This document shows positions 39,384 to 47,228 of a stretch of 64,000 nt of DNA, piece after piece. Every line of letters begins with the position of its first letter. Positions within the stretch are counted from its first letter, which is position 1. The notes under the pieces were generated by a model. It was given only the letters and a program-made list of their open reading frames with translations, searched no databases and had not been told where the DNA came from. This DNA is from Mycobacterium sp. M26 (lineage in GTDB: Bacteria; Actinomycetota; Actinomycetes; Mycobacteriales; Mycobacteriaceae): the NCBI RefSeq assembly GCF_001494595.1, contig NZ_LN929907.1:124001-188000 (forward strand), given 5' to 3'. A program made the position numbers and the translations under genes.

Positions 39384-41211
39384 GTACCGATCGGTAGACG
39401 CCGAAGGCGACCTCCCGATCAGCGAGGCCGAACTGGCCGCCCTGGCAACACAAGTGCTGGCGGCCAGTATCCGGCCTGGTAACGACTCACCTCCGCAAAC
39501 GGTGCCACCGGCACCCCGCGGCTCGGTCCCCGACACCACGTCGGCAGCGTCGTATGCGGCCGCGGCCGCAGGGGCGCAACCGTTGAGCCCGCCCGCGGTG
39601 TTCCTCGAAGCGCCCAGCGTGACGCTGCCGCCACCGAGTTCGCCTGGGCCCGAACCGATTCCGCCCGGAACGGTTCCGGTGGCCCCGCGCGGTAGCGCAC
39701 CGGATCTGACGACCGCACCGGCTCACTTCGACGAGTTCGCCGTTCCCGAAGGGATCGTCCCGACAGTTCCCGGCGTGCTGGCCGGTGCAGCGCCGACGGT
39801 GCCGGTGGCGCCGCGTGGTTCAGCGCCGGGGTGGCATGGCGAGGTTCCGGGAATCCCGGATCTGAGTTTCCTGTCCGCGCCCGAATTGACTTCGGCGCCA
39901 ACCGGAGACGAGGCGAACTACTACTTCACCTCAACCGCCCCGGTGCTGGCCGAACCGGTGCCACAACTGCCGGATCGCCACGAGATCTTCGACGTCCACG
40001 CGATCCGCGCGGATTTCCCGATCCTGCGCGAAACCGTCAACGGCAAACCGCTGATCTGGTTCGACAACGCCGCCACCACCCAGAAGCCCCAAGCCGTCAT
40101 CGACCGGCTGGCCTACTTCTACGCCCACGAGAACTCCAACATCCACCGCGCCGCCCACGAACTAGCCGCCCGCGCCACCGACGCCTACGAAGACGCCCGC
40201 GAAACCGTGCGCCGCTTCATCGGGGCGCCGAAATCCGAACAGATCATCTTCGTGCGCGGTACCACCGAAGCCATCAACCTGGTGGCGAAGTCGTGGGGTG
40301 CCAAACACCTCAAACCCGGCGACGAGATCGTCATCACCCACCTTGAACACCACGCCAATATCGTTCCCTGGCAGATGATCTCCCAGCAGACCGGTGCGGT
40401 CCTCAAGGTCGCCCCCGTCGACGACGCCGGCAATCTGCTGCTCGGCGAATTCGAAGATCTGCTGGGGCCGCGCACCAAACTCGTCTCGGCCACCCAGGTC
40501 TCCAACGCCCTGGGCACCGTCACCCCGGTCGAGAAGATCATCGAACTCGGTCACCGCTACGGAGCGCGGGTACTGATCGACGGGGCGCAGTCCATTCCGC
40601 ACATCCCGATCGACGTGTCCGAAACCAGTGCCGACTTCTTCGTGTTCTCCGGGCACAAGATCTTCGGGCCGACCGGTATCGGTGTGCTCTACGGGACGGA
40701 AGAGGCGCTGGCCGAAACTCCGCCGTGGCAGGGCGGCGGCAATATGATCGCCGACGTCACCATCGAACGCTCCCTCTATCAGGGCCTGCCCAACAAGTTC
40801 GAAGCCGGCACCGGCAACATCGCCGACGCCGTCGGCCTCGGCGAAGCCCTGCGCTACGTCGAAAAGGTCGGCATCGACCGCATCGCCGCCTACGAACACG
40901 CCCTGCTGGAATACGCCACCCCACGACTGGCCGCCATCCCCGGCGTGCGCATCATCGGCACCGCCGAGGAGAAAGCCAGCGTGCTGTCCTTCGTGCTGGC
41001 CGGCCACGAGCCCCTCGAAATCGGTAAAGCACTCAACGCCGAAGGCATCGCCGTACGCGCCGGACACCACTGCGCCCAACCCATCCTGCGCCGGATGGGC
41101 GTCGAAACCACGGTGCGGCCCTCATTCGCCTTCTACAACACCTACGACGAAATCGATGTCTTCATCGACGCCGTCCGCCGCATCGCCGAAGGCGGAGCCA
41201 ACGTCGGCTAA
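39370..41211 (+). CDS. SufS-type cysteine desulfurase, family 2A encapsulin cargo
   Basis: 613-residue PLP enzyme that takes sulfur from cysteine as an enzyme persulfide. Residues 1-200 are a disordered Pro/Ala-rich tail holding three copies of TVPxAPRGSxP[DG] (44-55, 101-112, 143-154) and an N-terminal helix (about 17-33); family 2A cargo desulfurases use such tails to enter the shell. The catalytic part starts near 207 (FDVHAIRADFPIL) and has LIDGAQSIPH, PLP lysine in FSGHKIFGP and active cysteine in RAGHHCAQP. Overlaps the shell gene by 14 bp. Confidence 0.9.
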   Translation: MSTSEYRSVDAEGDLPISEAELAALATQVLAASIRPGNDSPPQTVPPAPRGSVPDTTSAASYAAAAAGAQPLSPPAVFLEAPSVTLPPPSSPGPEPIPPGTVPVAPRGSAPDLTTAPAHFDEFAVPEGIVPTVPGVLAGAAPTVPVAPRGSAPGWHGEVPGIPDLSFLSAPELTSAPTGDEANYYFTSTAPVLAEPVPQLPDRHEIFDVHAIRADFPILRETVNGKPLIWFDNAATTQKPQAVIDRLAYFYAHENSNIHRAAHELAARATDAYEDARETVRRFIGAPKSEQIIFVRGTTEAINLVAKSWGAKHLKPGDEIVITHLEHHANIVPWQMISQQTGAVLKVAPVDDAGNLLLGEFEDLLGPRTKLVSATQVSNALGTVTPVEKIIELGHRYGARVLIDGAQSIPHIPIDVSETSADFFVFSGHKIFGPTGIGVLYGTEEALAETPPWQGGGNMIADVTIERSLYQGLPNKFEAGTGNIADAVGLGEALRYVEKVGIDRIAAYEHALLEYATPRLAAIPGVRIIGTAEEKASVLSFVLAGHEPLEIGKALNAEGIAVRAGHHCAQPILRRMGVETTVRPSFAFYNTYDEIDVFIDAVRRIAEGGANVG

Positions 41212-41284
41212 CTGCCCGGTGCACCAACCGATTCCACGGGACTGACCGCCACGCCGCAGTTCTGGTGACCTCGGTGAACTGACC

Positions 41285-41317
41285 TGCGATCAGCGGCATG
41301 CAATCGCGCTGATCGCA
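41285..41317 (+). terminator. Perfect 10-bp inverted repeat after the encapsulin operon
   Basis: TGCGATCAGC and GCTGATCGCA are exact complements with a 13-bp spacer. It lies 74 bp after the desulfurase stop and 69 bp before the permease ATG. As RNA it is a strong hairpin without a U tract, so it could be a terminator; as DNA it could be an operator of the permease. Confidence 0.5.
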
Positions 41318-41385
41318 ACTATCGGGCACGTCACGCTACGCGTTTACCGTTTCGCCAGCCCGTATATCGATCCCGAGGGGACACC

Positions 41386-42831
41386 ATGGCCAACCAGATT
41401 GACACAACGACAACAGCTTCGGCGGGGGACGAACGCCCGCACCGCAAGCTGCGCGGCACGCTCGGTGTCTGGGGCATCGTGTTCGTGGTGGTGGCCGCTG
41501 CCTCGCCACTCGGTGTGATCGGCGGCCCGGTGCCGCTGGGCATCGGCATCGGCAACGGCACCGGCTTCCCCGCCATCTTCGTGGTCAGCACGGTGATCAT
41601 CCTGCTGTTCGCGGTCGGGTTCACCGCCCTGACGCCCCACGTCCCCGATGCGGGCGCCTTCTACTCGTACATCGGCAAGGGCCTGGGCCGGGTACCCGGC
41701 TTCGGCTTCGCCTTCGTAGCACTGATCTCCTACCTGACCCTTGAGATCGCCGTCTACGGCCTGATCGGCCAGGGCGCGCAGGCGTTGTTCTCCTCATACG
41801 GTCTACCGCAGATCCATTGGGGCATATACGCTTTCATCGCCTTTGCGATCGTCACGCTGCTCGGTCACTTCAACATCGACCTGTCCCGCAACGTGCTCGG
41901 CGTCCTGCTGATCGGCGAGGTCGCCATCGTCCTGGCGCTGGACGCCGCCGTGATCTTCACCGGCGGCCACGAGGGCCTGTCCACGGGCATCATCACGCCG
42001 TCGGAAATCGTCTCTGGCGCACCAGGTCTGGCGCTGCTCTTCGCGATCCTGAGCTTTATCGGCTTCGAGGCCACCGCCGTCTTCCGGGACGAGGCCCGCG
42101 ATCCGCTGCGCACCATCCCCCGTGCCACCTACCTGGCTGTGATCCTGATCGGTGTCTTCTACACCGTGTCGACCTGGGCGCTGATCAGCGCCTGGGGTGA
42201 CAGCCGGGTAGTCGAGGCGGCCACCAACGCGCCGTCGGACCTGCTGCCGACCGCCACCCAGGAGTATCTGGGCACAGCCGGCCTGCACATCGTCCAGGTG
42301 CTGTTTGTCACCAGCCTGTTCGCCTGCATCCTGTCGTTCCACAACATCGTCGCCCGCTATGTGTTCACGCTGTCCAACCGGCGGGTGTTCCCCGGCCAGC
42401 TCGGCGAGGCACACACCCATCACGGCTCGCCGCACCTGGCCTCCGGGGCCGACGCGGTGATCGTCGCGGTGGCTCTGCTGATCGGCATCCTGTTCAAGCT
42501 CGACCCGGTGACGCAGTTCTACACCTGGCTGGCCGGGATTTCGACAGTCGGCGTCACCACCCTGCTGATCGCCACATCGGTTGCCGTGCTGGTCTTCTTC
42601 ACCAAGCGCAAGCGCGCCGGTGAGCAGGACGTCTCGACGTGGCGGGCCTTCGTCGCACCCGGCCTCGGCCTGGCGGGTCTGTTGGTCGCGTTCGGCTTGA
42701 TTCTGCAGAACCTGCCCGCCCTGGTCGGCAATTCGACGCCGATCGCCATCGGTGTCGGCACGCTGCTGGTGGCGTTCTTCGCCATCGGCGCCGGCATCGC
42801 GGCCCGTCGGCCCCAGGTGACGCTGGAGTAA
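41386..42831 (+). CDS. APC superfamily amino-acid permease
   Basis: 481-residue membrane transporter with about 12-14 helices. The APC start LGVWGIVFVVVAAASPLGVI, the PDAGAFYSYIGKGLGRVPGF loop and FIGFEATAVFRDEARDPLRTIPRAT are typical. A GAGGGG ribosome site precedes the ATG. Placed directly after the desulfurase gene, so an amino-acid substrate linked to sulfur metabolism is possible, but the specificity is not visible. Confidence 0.85.
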   Translation: MANQIDTTTTASAGDERPHRKLRGTLGVWGIVFVVVAAASPLGVIGGPVPLGIGIGNGTGFPAIFVVSTVIILLFAVGFTALTPHVPDAGAFYSYIGKGLGRVPGFGFAFVALISYLTLEIAVYGLIGQGAQALFSSYGLPQIHWGIYAFIAFAIVTLLGHFNIDLSRNVLGVLLIGEVAIVLALDAAVIFTGGHEGLSTGIITPSEIVSGAPGLALLFAILSFIGFEATAVFRDEARDPLRTIPRATYLAVILIGVFYTVSTWALISAWGDSRVVEAATNAPSDLLPTATQEYLGTAGLHIVQVLFVTSLFACILSFHNIVARYVFTLSNRRVFPGQLGEAHTHHGSPHLASGADAVIVAVALLIGILFKLDPVTQFYTWLAGISTVGVTTLLIATSVAVLVFFTKRKRAGEQDVSTWRAFVAPGLGLAGLLVAFGLILQNLPALVGNSTPIAIGVGTLLVAFFAIGAGIAARRPQVTLE

Positions 42832-42841
42832 GGCCGCGTCG

Positions 42842-42854
42842 TAGCCTCATGGCA
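42842..42854 (+). promoter_or_regulatory. Leaderless-type -10 promoter of echA21
   Basis: TAGCCT at 42842-42847 with six bases to the ATG at 42854. Confidence 0.45.
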
Positions 42855-43675
42855 TGAGTGAGCCGTACGAATCCCTCGCCGTCGAGGTCAAGGACAACGT
42901 CGCCCAGGTCACGCTGCTCGGCCCGGGTAAAGGCAACGCCATGGGTCCGGCGTTCTGGGAAGAAATGCCGGTGGTGTTCGCCGATCTGGACGCCGATCCC
43001 GAGGTCCGCGCCATCGTGCTGACCGGCTCGGGCCGTAACTTCAGTTACGGACTGGATCTCATGGGCATGGGTGGCACGCTCCCGTCCGCGGGCGGCGATC
43101 CGTCGGCTCGGCCGCGCGCCGACTTCCACAAGAAGCTCAAGCGGATGCAGCAGTCCATCACCGCGGTGGCCGACTGTCGCACCCCCACCATCGCCTCGGT
43201 GCACGGCTGGTGCATCGGCGGTGGCGTCGACCTGATCTCCGCGGTCGACATCCGCTACGCCAGCGCCGATGCCAAGTTCTCGGTGCGTGAGGTCAAGCTG
43301 TCGATCGTCGCCGACGTCGGCAGCCTGGCCCGGCTGCCTTACATCCTCAACGACGGGCACCTGCGCGAACTCGCGCTGACCGGCAAGGACATCGACGCCG
43401 CCCGTGCCGAGAAGATCGGTCTGGTCAACGACGTCTACCCGGACGCCGATGCCACCCTGGCCGCGGCCCATGCCACCGCCGCCGAGATCGCCGCCAACTC
43501 ACCCCTGACGGTGCACGGCATCAAGGACGTCCTCGACGAGCAGCGGACCGACGACGTCGCGGCCAGCCTGCGCTATGTCGCGGCCTGGAACTCCGCCTTC
43601 CTGCCGTCGAAGGATCTCGGCGAGGGCATCAAGGCGATGTTCGAGAAGCGCAAGCCGGAGTTCACCGGCGAATAG
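42854..43675 (+). CDS. echA21: Enoyl-CoA hydratase/isomerase (crotonase) family protein
   Basis: 273-residue crotonase. The oxyanion-hole segments are VLTGSGRNFSYGLDL and SVHGWCIGGGVDLISAVDIRYA; one catalytic-type acidic residue lies in the RLPYIL region, as in delta3,delta5-delta2,delta4-dienoyl-CoA isomerases. Length and locus match Rv3774. The acyl-CoA substrate is unknown. Confidence 0.87.
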   Translation: MSEPYESLAVEVKDNVAQVTLLGPGKGNAMGPAFWEEMPVVFADLDADPEVRAIVLTGSGRNFSYGLDLMGMGGTLPSAGGDPSARPRADFHKKLKRMQQSITAVADCRTPTIASVHGWCIGGGVDLISAVDIRYASADAKFSVREVKLSIVADVGSLARLPYILNDGHLRELALTGKDIDAARAEKIGLVNDVYPDADATLAAAHATAAEIAANSPLTVHGIKDVLDEQRTDDVAASLRYVAAWNSAFLPSKDLGEGIKAMFEKRKPEFTGE

Positions 43676-43680
43676 GGCCG

Positions 43681-43968
43681 CTAGCCGGCCTTGATGGCGG
43701 GCACCGCCTTGGCCGTCGCCAAGGCGGTCGGCTCGTCGGTCGGCTGCGTCGTGGTCGTGGCGCCCATGTCCATCGGGCGTACCGCGGGCGAGGAATAGGG
43801 CGGAAACTTGGTCTCCGCGCCGGAGTCGGCGCTGAGGCCACCCCCACTCGGAAGCGAGTGGGCAATGCCGAACAGCGCCATCACCGCCAGTGCGCCGCTG
43901 CCGACCGTCGCTGCCAGCAACCTCTTACGGGAATCCGAGCCGTTGTGCAGGTTCGCATGTGAGTTCAT
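43681..43968 (-). CDS. Small membrane-anchored or exported protein
   Basis: 95 residues, not recognised. An N-terminal region of about 16 polar residues precedes a hydrophobic segment (about 18-38, LLAATVGSGALAVMALFGIA), then a Pro/Thr/Ala-rich external tail with TTTTQPTDEPTAL. ATG 43968 (MNSHANLH) has an AAAGGTG ribosome site just upstream. Convergent with echA21, five bases apart. Topology suggests a secreted or anchored peptide. Confidence 0.6.
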   Translation of the reverse strand: MNSHANLHNGSDSRKRLLAATVGSGALAVMALFGIAHSLPSGGGLSADSGAETKFPPYSSPAVRPMDMGATTTTQPTDEPTALATAKAVPAIKAG

Positions 43969-44177
43969 GTGGGACAACACCTTTCGAGCGGGCGGAGGGT
44001 GGCGTCAACCAGCCCGAGCAGCCCCGATCGACTGTCCGGGCAACGAGTTTGTCGCCGGTAACTCCGTTGTACGCCCGGCCCGGGCACCAAAGCACGCCCC
44101 TCAAGCCGACCCACAGAAACTCCGCCGCAGGCGCACAGTGGCCACGCACCGAACCACCAGAAAGGTGCCATCCCCCT

Positions 44178-44197
44178 GCCAGGAAGCAACTCCTGGC
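44178..44197 (-). terminator. Hairpin downstream of tRNA-Ser
   Basis: GCCAGGA-N6-TCCTGGC, a perfect 7-bp stem, starts ten bases past the 3' end of the minus-strand tRNA-Ser. No U tract follows, which is common for mycobacterial terminators. Confidence 0.5.
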
Positions 44198-44207
44198 CAC
44201 CACAAAG

Positions 44208-44294
44208 CGGTGGCGGAGGGATTTGAACCCCCGGACGGTGTTAGCCGTCTCTCGCTTTCAAGGCGAGTGCATTAGGCCGCTCTGCCACGCCACC
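44208..44294 (-). tRNA. tRNA-Ser (anticodon TGA)
   Basis: 87-nt minus-strand gene. Acceptor GGTGGCG pairs with CGCCACC, discriminator G. Anticodon stem CTCGC/GCGAG with loop CTTGAAA gives TGA. A long variable arm (GACGGCTAACACCGTC) marks a class II serine tRNA. CCA not encoded. Confidence 0.95.
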
Positions 44295-44341
44295 GCGCAC
44301 CAGCGTAGCGGTGTGCGGTGGCGAAGCGACCGTCGGGAGAC

Positions 44342-44854
44342 CTAGACCCGACCGAATTTGGCCGAAGAGCCGCCGGTTTTCAGCGAAGCGCTGATCCTCC
44401 GGCAGTTCTCCCCCATCGCCGACATCTGCGGACGCGACAGCGGACCGAGGAAGTTGTCACGCACGCCACGGGCGTACGTCATCATCGCTTCCTCGACCAC
44501 CTCGCGACCGCGGTCGGTGATGCTCGCCAAGACTCCGCGCCCGTCGTCCGGACTCGCCTCCCGGCGTACCAATCCGGCCGTCTCCAACCGCCGGATCTGA
44601 CGTGTCACCCTGCTGGGCAACGACATCAGCTGCTCGGCAAGATCCCCCATCCGCGCAGCACCGGTCTCGGAGTTGTCCAAGATCTCCAACAAACGGACAT
44701 CCACCAGCGTCAGCTTGTGTTTGTCCACCAAGCCGCGATTCAACGTTCCGTAGAGTCGCAGCGCCGCGTCCAGAAAGTTTTGCCAAGATCTTTGCTCAGC
44801 AATATCTAGCCCCGGCATTTCAGATGCAGTCCGCCCCGCAATAATCCCTCCCAT
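44342..44854 (-). CDS. MarR family transcriptional regulator
   Basis: 170 residues. Winged helix: VRLLEILDNSETGAARMGDLAEQLMSLPSRVTRQIRRLETAGLVRRE, with the wing SPDDGRGVLASITDRG. The ATG at 44854 has a TACGAT -10 box (44861-44866 on this strand) six bases upstream, which supports a leaderless transcript and this start. It is divergent from the quinone reductase, with a strong palindrome between them. Probably represses that gene and itself in response to an electrophile or phenolic ligand (inference). Confidence 0.87.
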   Translation of the reverse strand: MGGIIAGRTASEMPGLDIAEQRSWQNFLDAALRLYGTLNRGLVDKHKLTLVDVRLLEILDNSETGAARMGDLAEQLMSLPSRVTRQIRRLETAGLVRREASPDDGRGVLASITDRGREVVEEAMMTYARGVRDNFLGPLSRPQMSAMGENCRRISASLKTGGSSAKFGRV

Positions 44855-44894
44855 AGCGCAATCGTAAGCGACGCTACCGAGTTCGAGGGGAAAA

Positions 44895-44909
44895 GCCTCG
44901 GTTCGAGGC
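44895..44909. repeat. Perfect inverted repeat in the MarR/quinone-reductase gap
   Basis: GCCTCG-GTT-CGAGGC, perfect 6-bp arms, just left of the larger palindrome. It may be a second weak operator or an RNA hairpin. Confidence 0.35.
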
Positions 44910-44910
44910 G

Positions 44911-44931
44911 AAACGTACCGGTAGTACGTTT
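44911..44931. promoter_or_regulatory. Perfect palindrome, likely MarR operator
   Basis: AAACGTAC-CGGTA-GTACGTTT, perfect 8-bp arms about five bases. It ends five bases before the quinone reductase ATG (44937) and lies in the 82-bp gap shared with the divergent MarR gene. Size and placement fit a MarR dimer site. Confidence 0.7.
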
Positions 44932-44936
44932 ATGGC

Positions 44937-45920
44937 ATGTACGCCATTGTCGCCGAGTCCGCCGACCAACTGCTCTGGCAAGAAGTGCCCGACGTAGCAC
45001 CGGAGCAGGGCGAAGTGCTGGTCAAGGTCAGCGCTGCGGGCGTCAACCGCGCCGATCTGCTGCAGGCGGCCGGCAAGTACCCGCCGCCACCGGGCGCCAG
45101 CGCGACCCTCGGACTCGAGGTCTCCGGAATTGTCGCCGCCGTCGGCGGCGGTGTCACGGAATGGAGCGTGGGACAAGAGGTTTGCGCTTTGCTGGCAGGC
45201 GGCGGCTACGCAGAATACGTTGCGGTGCCCGCCGGTCAGGTGATGCCGATCCCGGCGGGGGTGAGCCTGCACGACGCCGCAGCACTGCCGGAGGTGGCGT
45301 GCACGGTGTGGTCGAACGTCATCACAGCGGCGGCGCTGCAACCCGGCGAGGTGCTGTTGGTGCACGGCGGTGCCAGCGGCATCGGCACCCATGCCATCCA
45401 GGTCGCCCACGCATTGGGCAGCCGGGTGGCGATCACGGCGGGGTCGTCGGCGAAACTCGACTTATGCCGTGAATTGGGTGCGGATATCGGGATTTCTTAC
45501 CGGGACGACGATTTCGTGAATCGCATTCATGAGGCCACCGATGGCGCAGGCGCCGACGTCATTCTCGACATCATGGGCGCGGCGTATCTGGACCGAAACC
45601 TCGACGCCCTCGCACCGGACGGCCGGCTGGTGATCATCGGCATGCAGGGCGGCGTCAAGGCAGACCTGAACATCGGCAAGCTGATGGCCAAGCGCCTGCG
45701 CGTCATCGGCACCACCCTGCGAGCCCGGCCGGTCGGTGGCGCACACGGCAAGAGCGCGATCGTGGACGACGTGGTGGCCTCGGTCTGGCCGATGATCGCT
45801 GACGGCCGCGTGAAGCCGGTCGTCGGCGGCCGCTACCCGATCACCGACGCCGCGGAGGCACACCGGGCCCTGGCCAGCGGCCAGACGTACGGGAAGGTCC
45901 TGCTGACCGTCAGCGAGTGA
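44937..45920 (+). CDS. NAD(P)H-quinone oxidoreductase (MDR family, Rv3777-like)
   Basis: 327 residues. GroES-like N-terminal domain (VLVKVSAAGVNRADLLQAAGKYPPPPG-type) and Rossmann motif LVHGGASGIGTHAIQVAHA near residue 143. No zinc ligands, so it belongs with PIG3/QOR-type reductases of quinones and related electrophiles. ATG is directly after the palindrome, so a bound MarR would block it. Convergent with the aminotransferase, three bases apart. Confidence 0.87.
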   Translation: MYAIVAESADQLLWQEVPDVAPEQGEVLVKVSAAGVNRADLLQAAGKYPPPPGASATLGLEVSGIVAAVGGGVTEWSVGQEVCALLAGGGYAEYVAVPAGQVMPIPAGVSLHDAAALPEVACTVWSNVITAAALQPGEVLLVHGGASGIGTHAIQVAHALGSRVAITAGSSAKLDLCRELGADIGISYRDDDFVNRIHEATDGAGADVILDIMGAAYLDRNLDALAPDGRLVIIGMQGGVKADLNIGKLMAKRLRVIGTTLRARPVGGAHGKSAIVDDVVASVWPMIADGRVKPVVGGRYPITDAAEAHRALASGQTYGKVLLTVSE

Positions 45921-45923
45921 GGC

Positions 45924-47120
45924 TCAGCCCAGCGACGCCAGGGCGCGGACCAGCTGGTCTACCTCGCCCATCGTCGAGTAGTGCGCCAGCCCGATGGTGA
46001 CCGCACCACCGATGTCGTTGACGCCGATGAGGTCGAGGACGCGGGAATTCGCGTTGCAGATGGCCAGGATCCCGTTGTCGGCCAGCCGCTGCACCACCCG
46101 CTCGGCGGGCACGCCGTTGACCGCGAAGCTCACCACCGGAATGTGAACCTCGGGGTGGCCGATCACCATCACCAGCGGCAGTGACTTCAGTGAGGTCATC
46201 AGGTAGTCGAACAGCTGACTCAGGTATCCGCTCGCGGATTGCATTGAGACAGCTAGTCTTTCGCGCCGTGTGCCGTGAGCCGACTCGTCCAGACCGGCAA
46301 GGTATTCGATGCTGGCGACGACTCCGGCCAGCATGCCGTACTGGTGACCGCCGAGTTCGAGACGGGCCGGCCCGCTGGCGTACGGGTTCATCGAGACCGA
46401 ACCGAAGGAGTCGATCAGCGACGGGTTGCGGAACACCAGCGCGCCGATCGGCGGCCCGCCCCAGGCCGGGGCGTTGAGTGCGACGACGTCGGCCTCGAGT
46501 TCGTTGATGTCCAGGAGTTGGTAGGGCGCTGCCGCCGAGTGGTCCACCACGACCAGACCGCCGACGTCGTGCACCAGTTTGGTGACGGCACCGACATCGG
46601 TCATCGTGCCCAAGGTCGAGGACGCTGTCGTGAGCGCCACCAGCCGGGTGGGCGGGGTGATCAGGTTTTCCCACTGCCAGCTGGGCAGCTCACCGGTCTC
46701 GATGTCGACCTCGGCCCACTTGACCTTGGCGCCGTAGCGGTTGGCCGCCCGCAGCCAGGGGGCGATGTTGGCTTCGTCGTCGAGCCGGCTGACCACCACC
46801 TCGTAGCCGATCCCGGCCCGCGAAGACGAGGCGTCGGCCAGCGACGTCAGCAGAATCGAGCGGTCCGCACCCAGCACCACACCGCCGGGATCGCCGTTGA
46901 CCAAGTCAGCGACGGCCTGGCGGGCCGCCTCCAGCACCGCGACACTGCGCCGGGCCGCCGGATGCGGGCTCGCGAGGTTGGTGGCCGACCCGCGAAACGC
47001 CGTCGACACCGTCGTGGACACCGAGTCGGGGATGAGCATTCCGGCCTGGGCATCGAAGCGCATCCAACCGTCGCCCAGCGCGGGGTGCAGACCGCGCACC
47101 CGGGCAACGTCGTACGGCAT
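45924..47120 (-). CDS. Class V aminotransferase/cysteine-desulfurase-like protein lacking the PLP lysine
   Basis: 398 residues from [10 protein letters not shown] (a start nine bases earlier is possible). Fold type I landmarks remain: [27 protein letters not shown], the aspartate D193 in [13 protein letters not shown]. Aligned with the SufS-type protein in this window, FSGHKIFGPTGIG corresponds to [13 protein letters not shown], so the Schiff-base lysine is replaced by proline (P218). No cysteine matches the desulfurase cysteine. It is therefore unlikely to be a normal transaminase. Corresponds to Rv3778c. Role unknown. Confidence 0.8.
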   Translation of the reverse strand: MPYDVARVRGLHPALGDGWMRFDAQAGMLIPDSVSTTVSTAFRGSATNLASPHPAARRSVAVLEAARQAVADLVNGDPGGVVLGADRSILLTSLADASSSRAGIGYEVVVSRLDDEANIAPWLRAANRYGAKVKWAEVDIETGELPSWQWENLITPPTRLVALTTASSTLGTMTDVGAVTKLVHDVGGLVVVDHSAAAPYQLLDINELEADVVALNAPAWGGPPIGALVFRNPSLIDSFGSVSMNPYASGPARLELGGHQYGMLAGVVASIEYLAGLDESAHGTRRERLAVSMQSASGYLSQLFDYLMTSLKSLPLVMVIGHPEVHIPVVSFAVNGVPAERVVQRLADNGILAICNANSRVLDLIGVNDIGGAVTIGLAHYSTMGEVDQLVRALASLG

Positions 47121-47228
47121 GAAGCCCACCTTAAAGCGTCAGAGATTTCGCTATCCAGACAGCGAGGGCGCCCCCGGCCCCGCCGACGGCGCTGAGGGCG
47201 GGATCACCTGGGCAGCCATACTAGTCCA

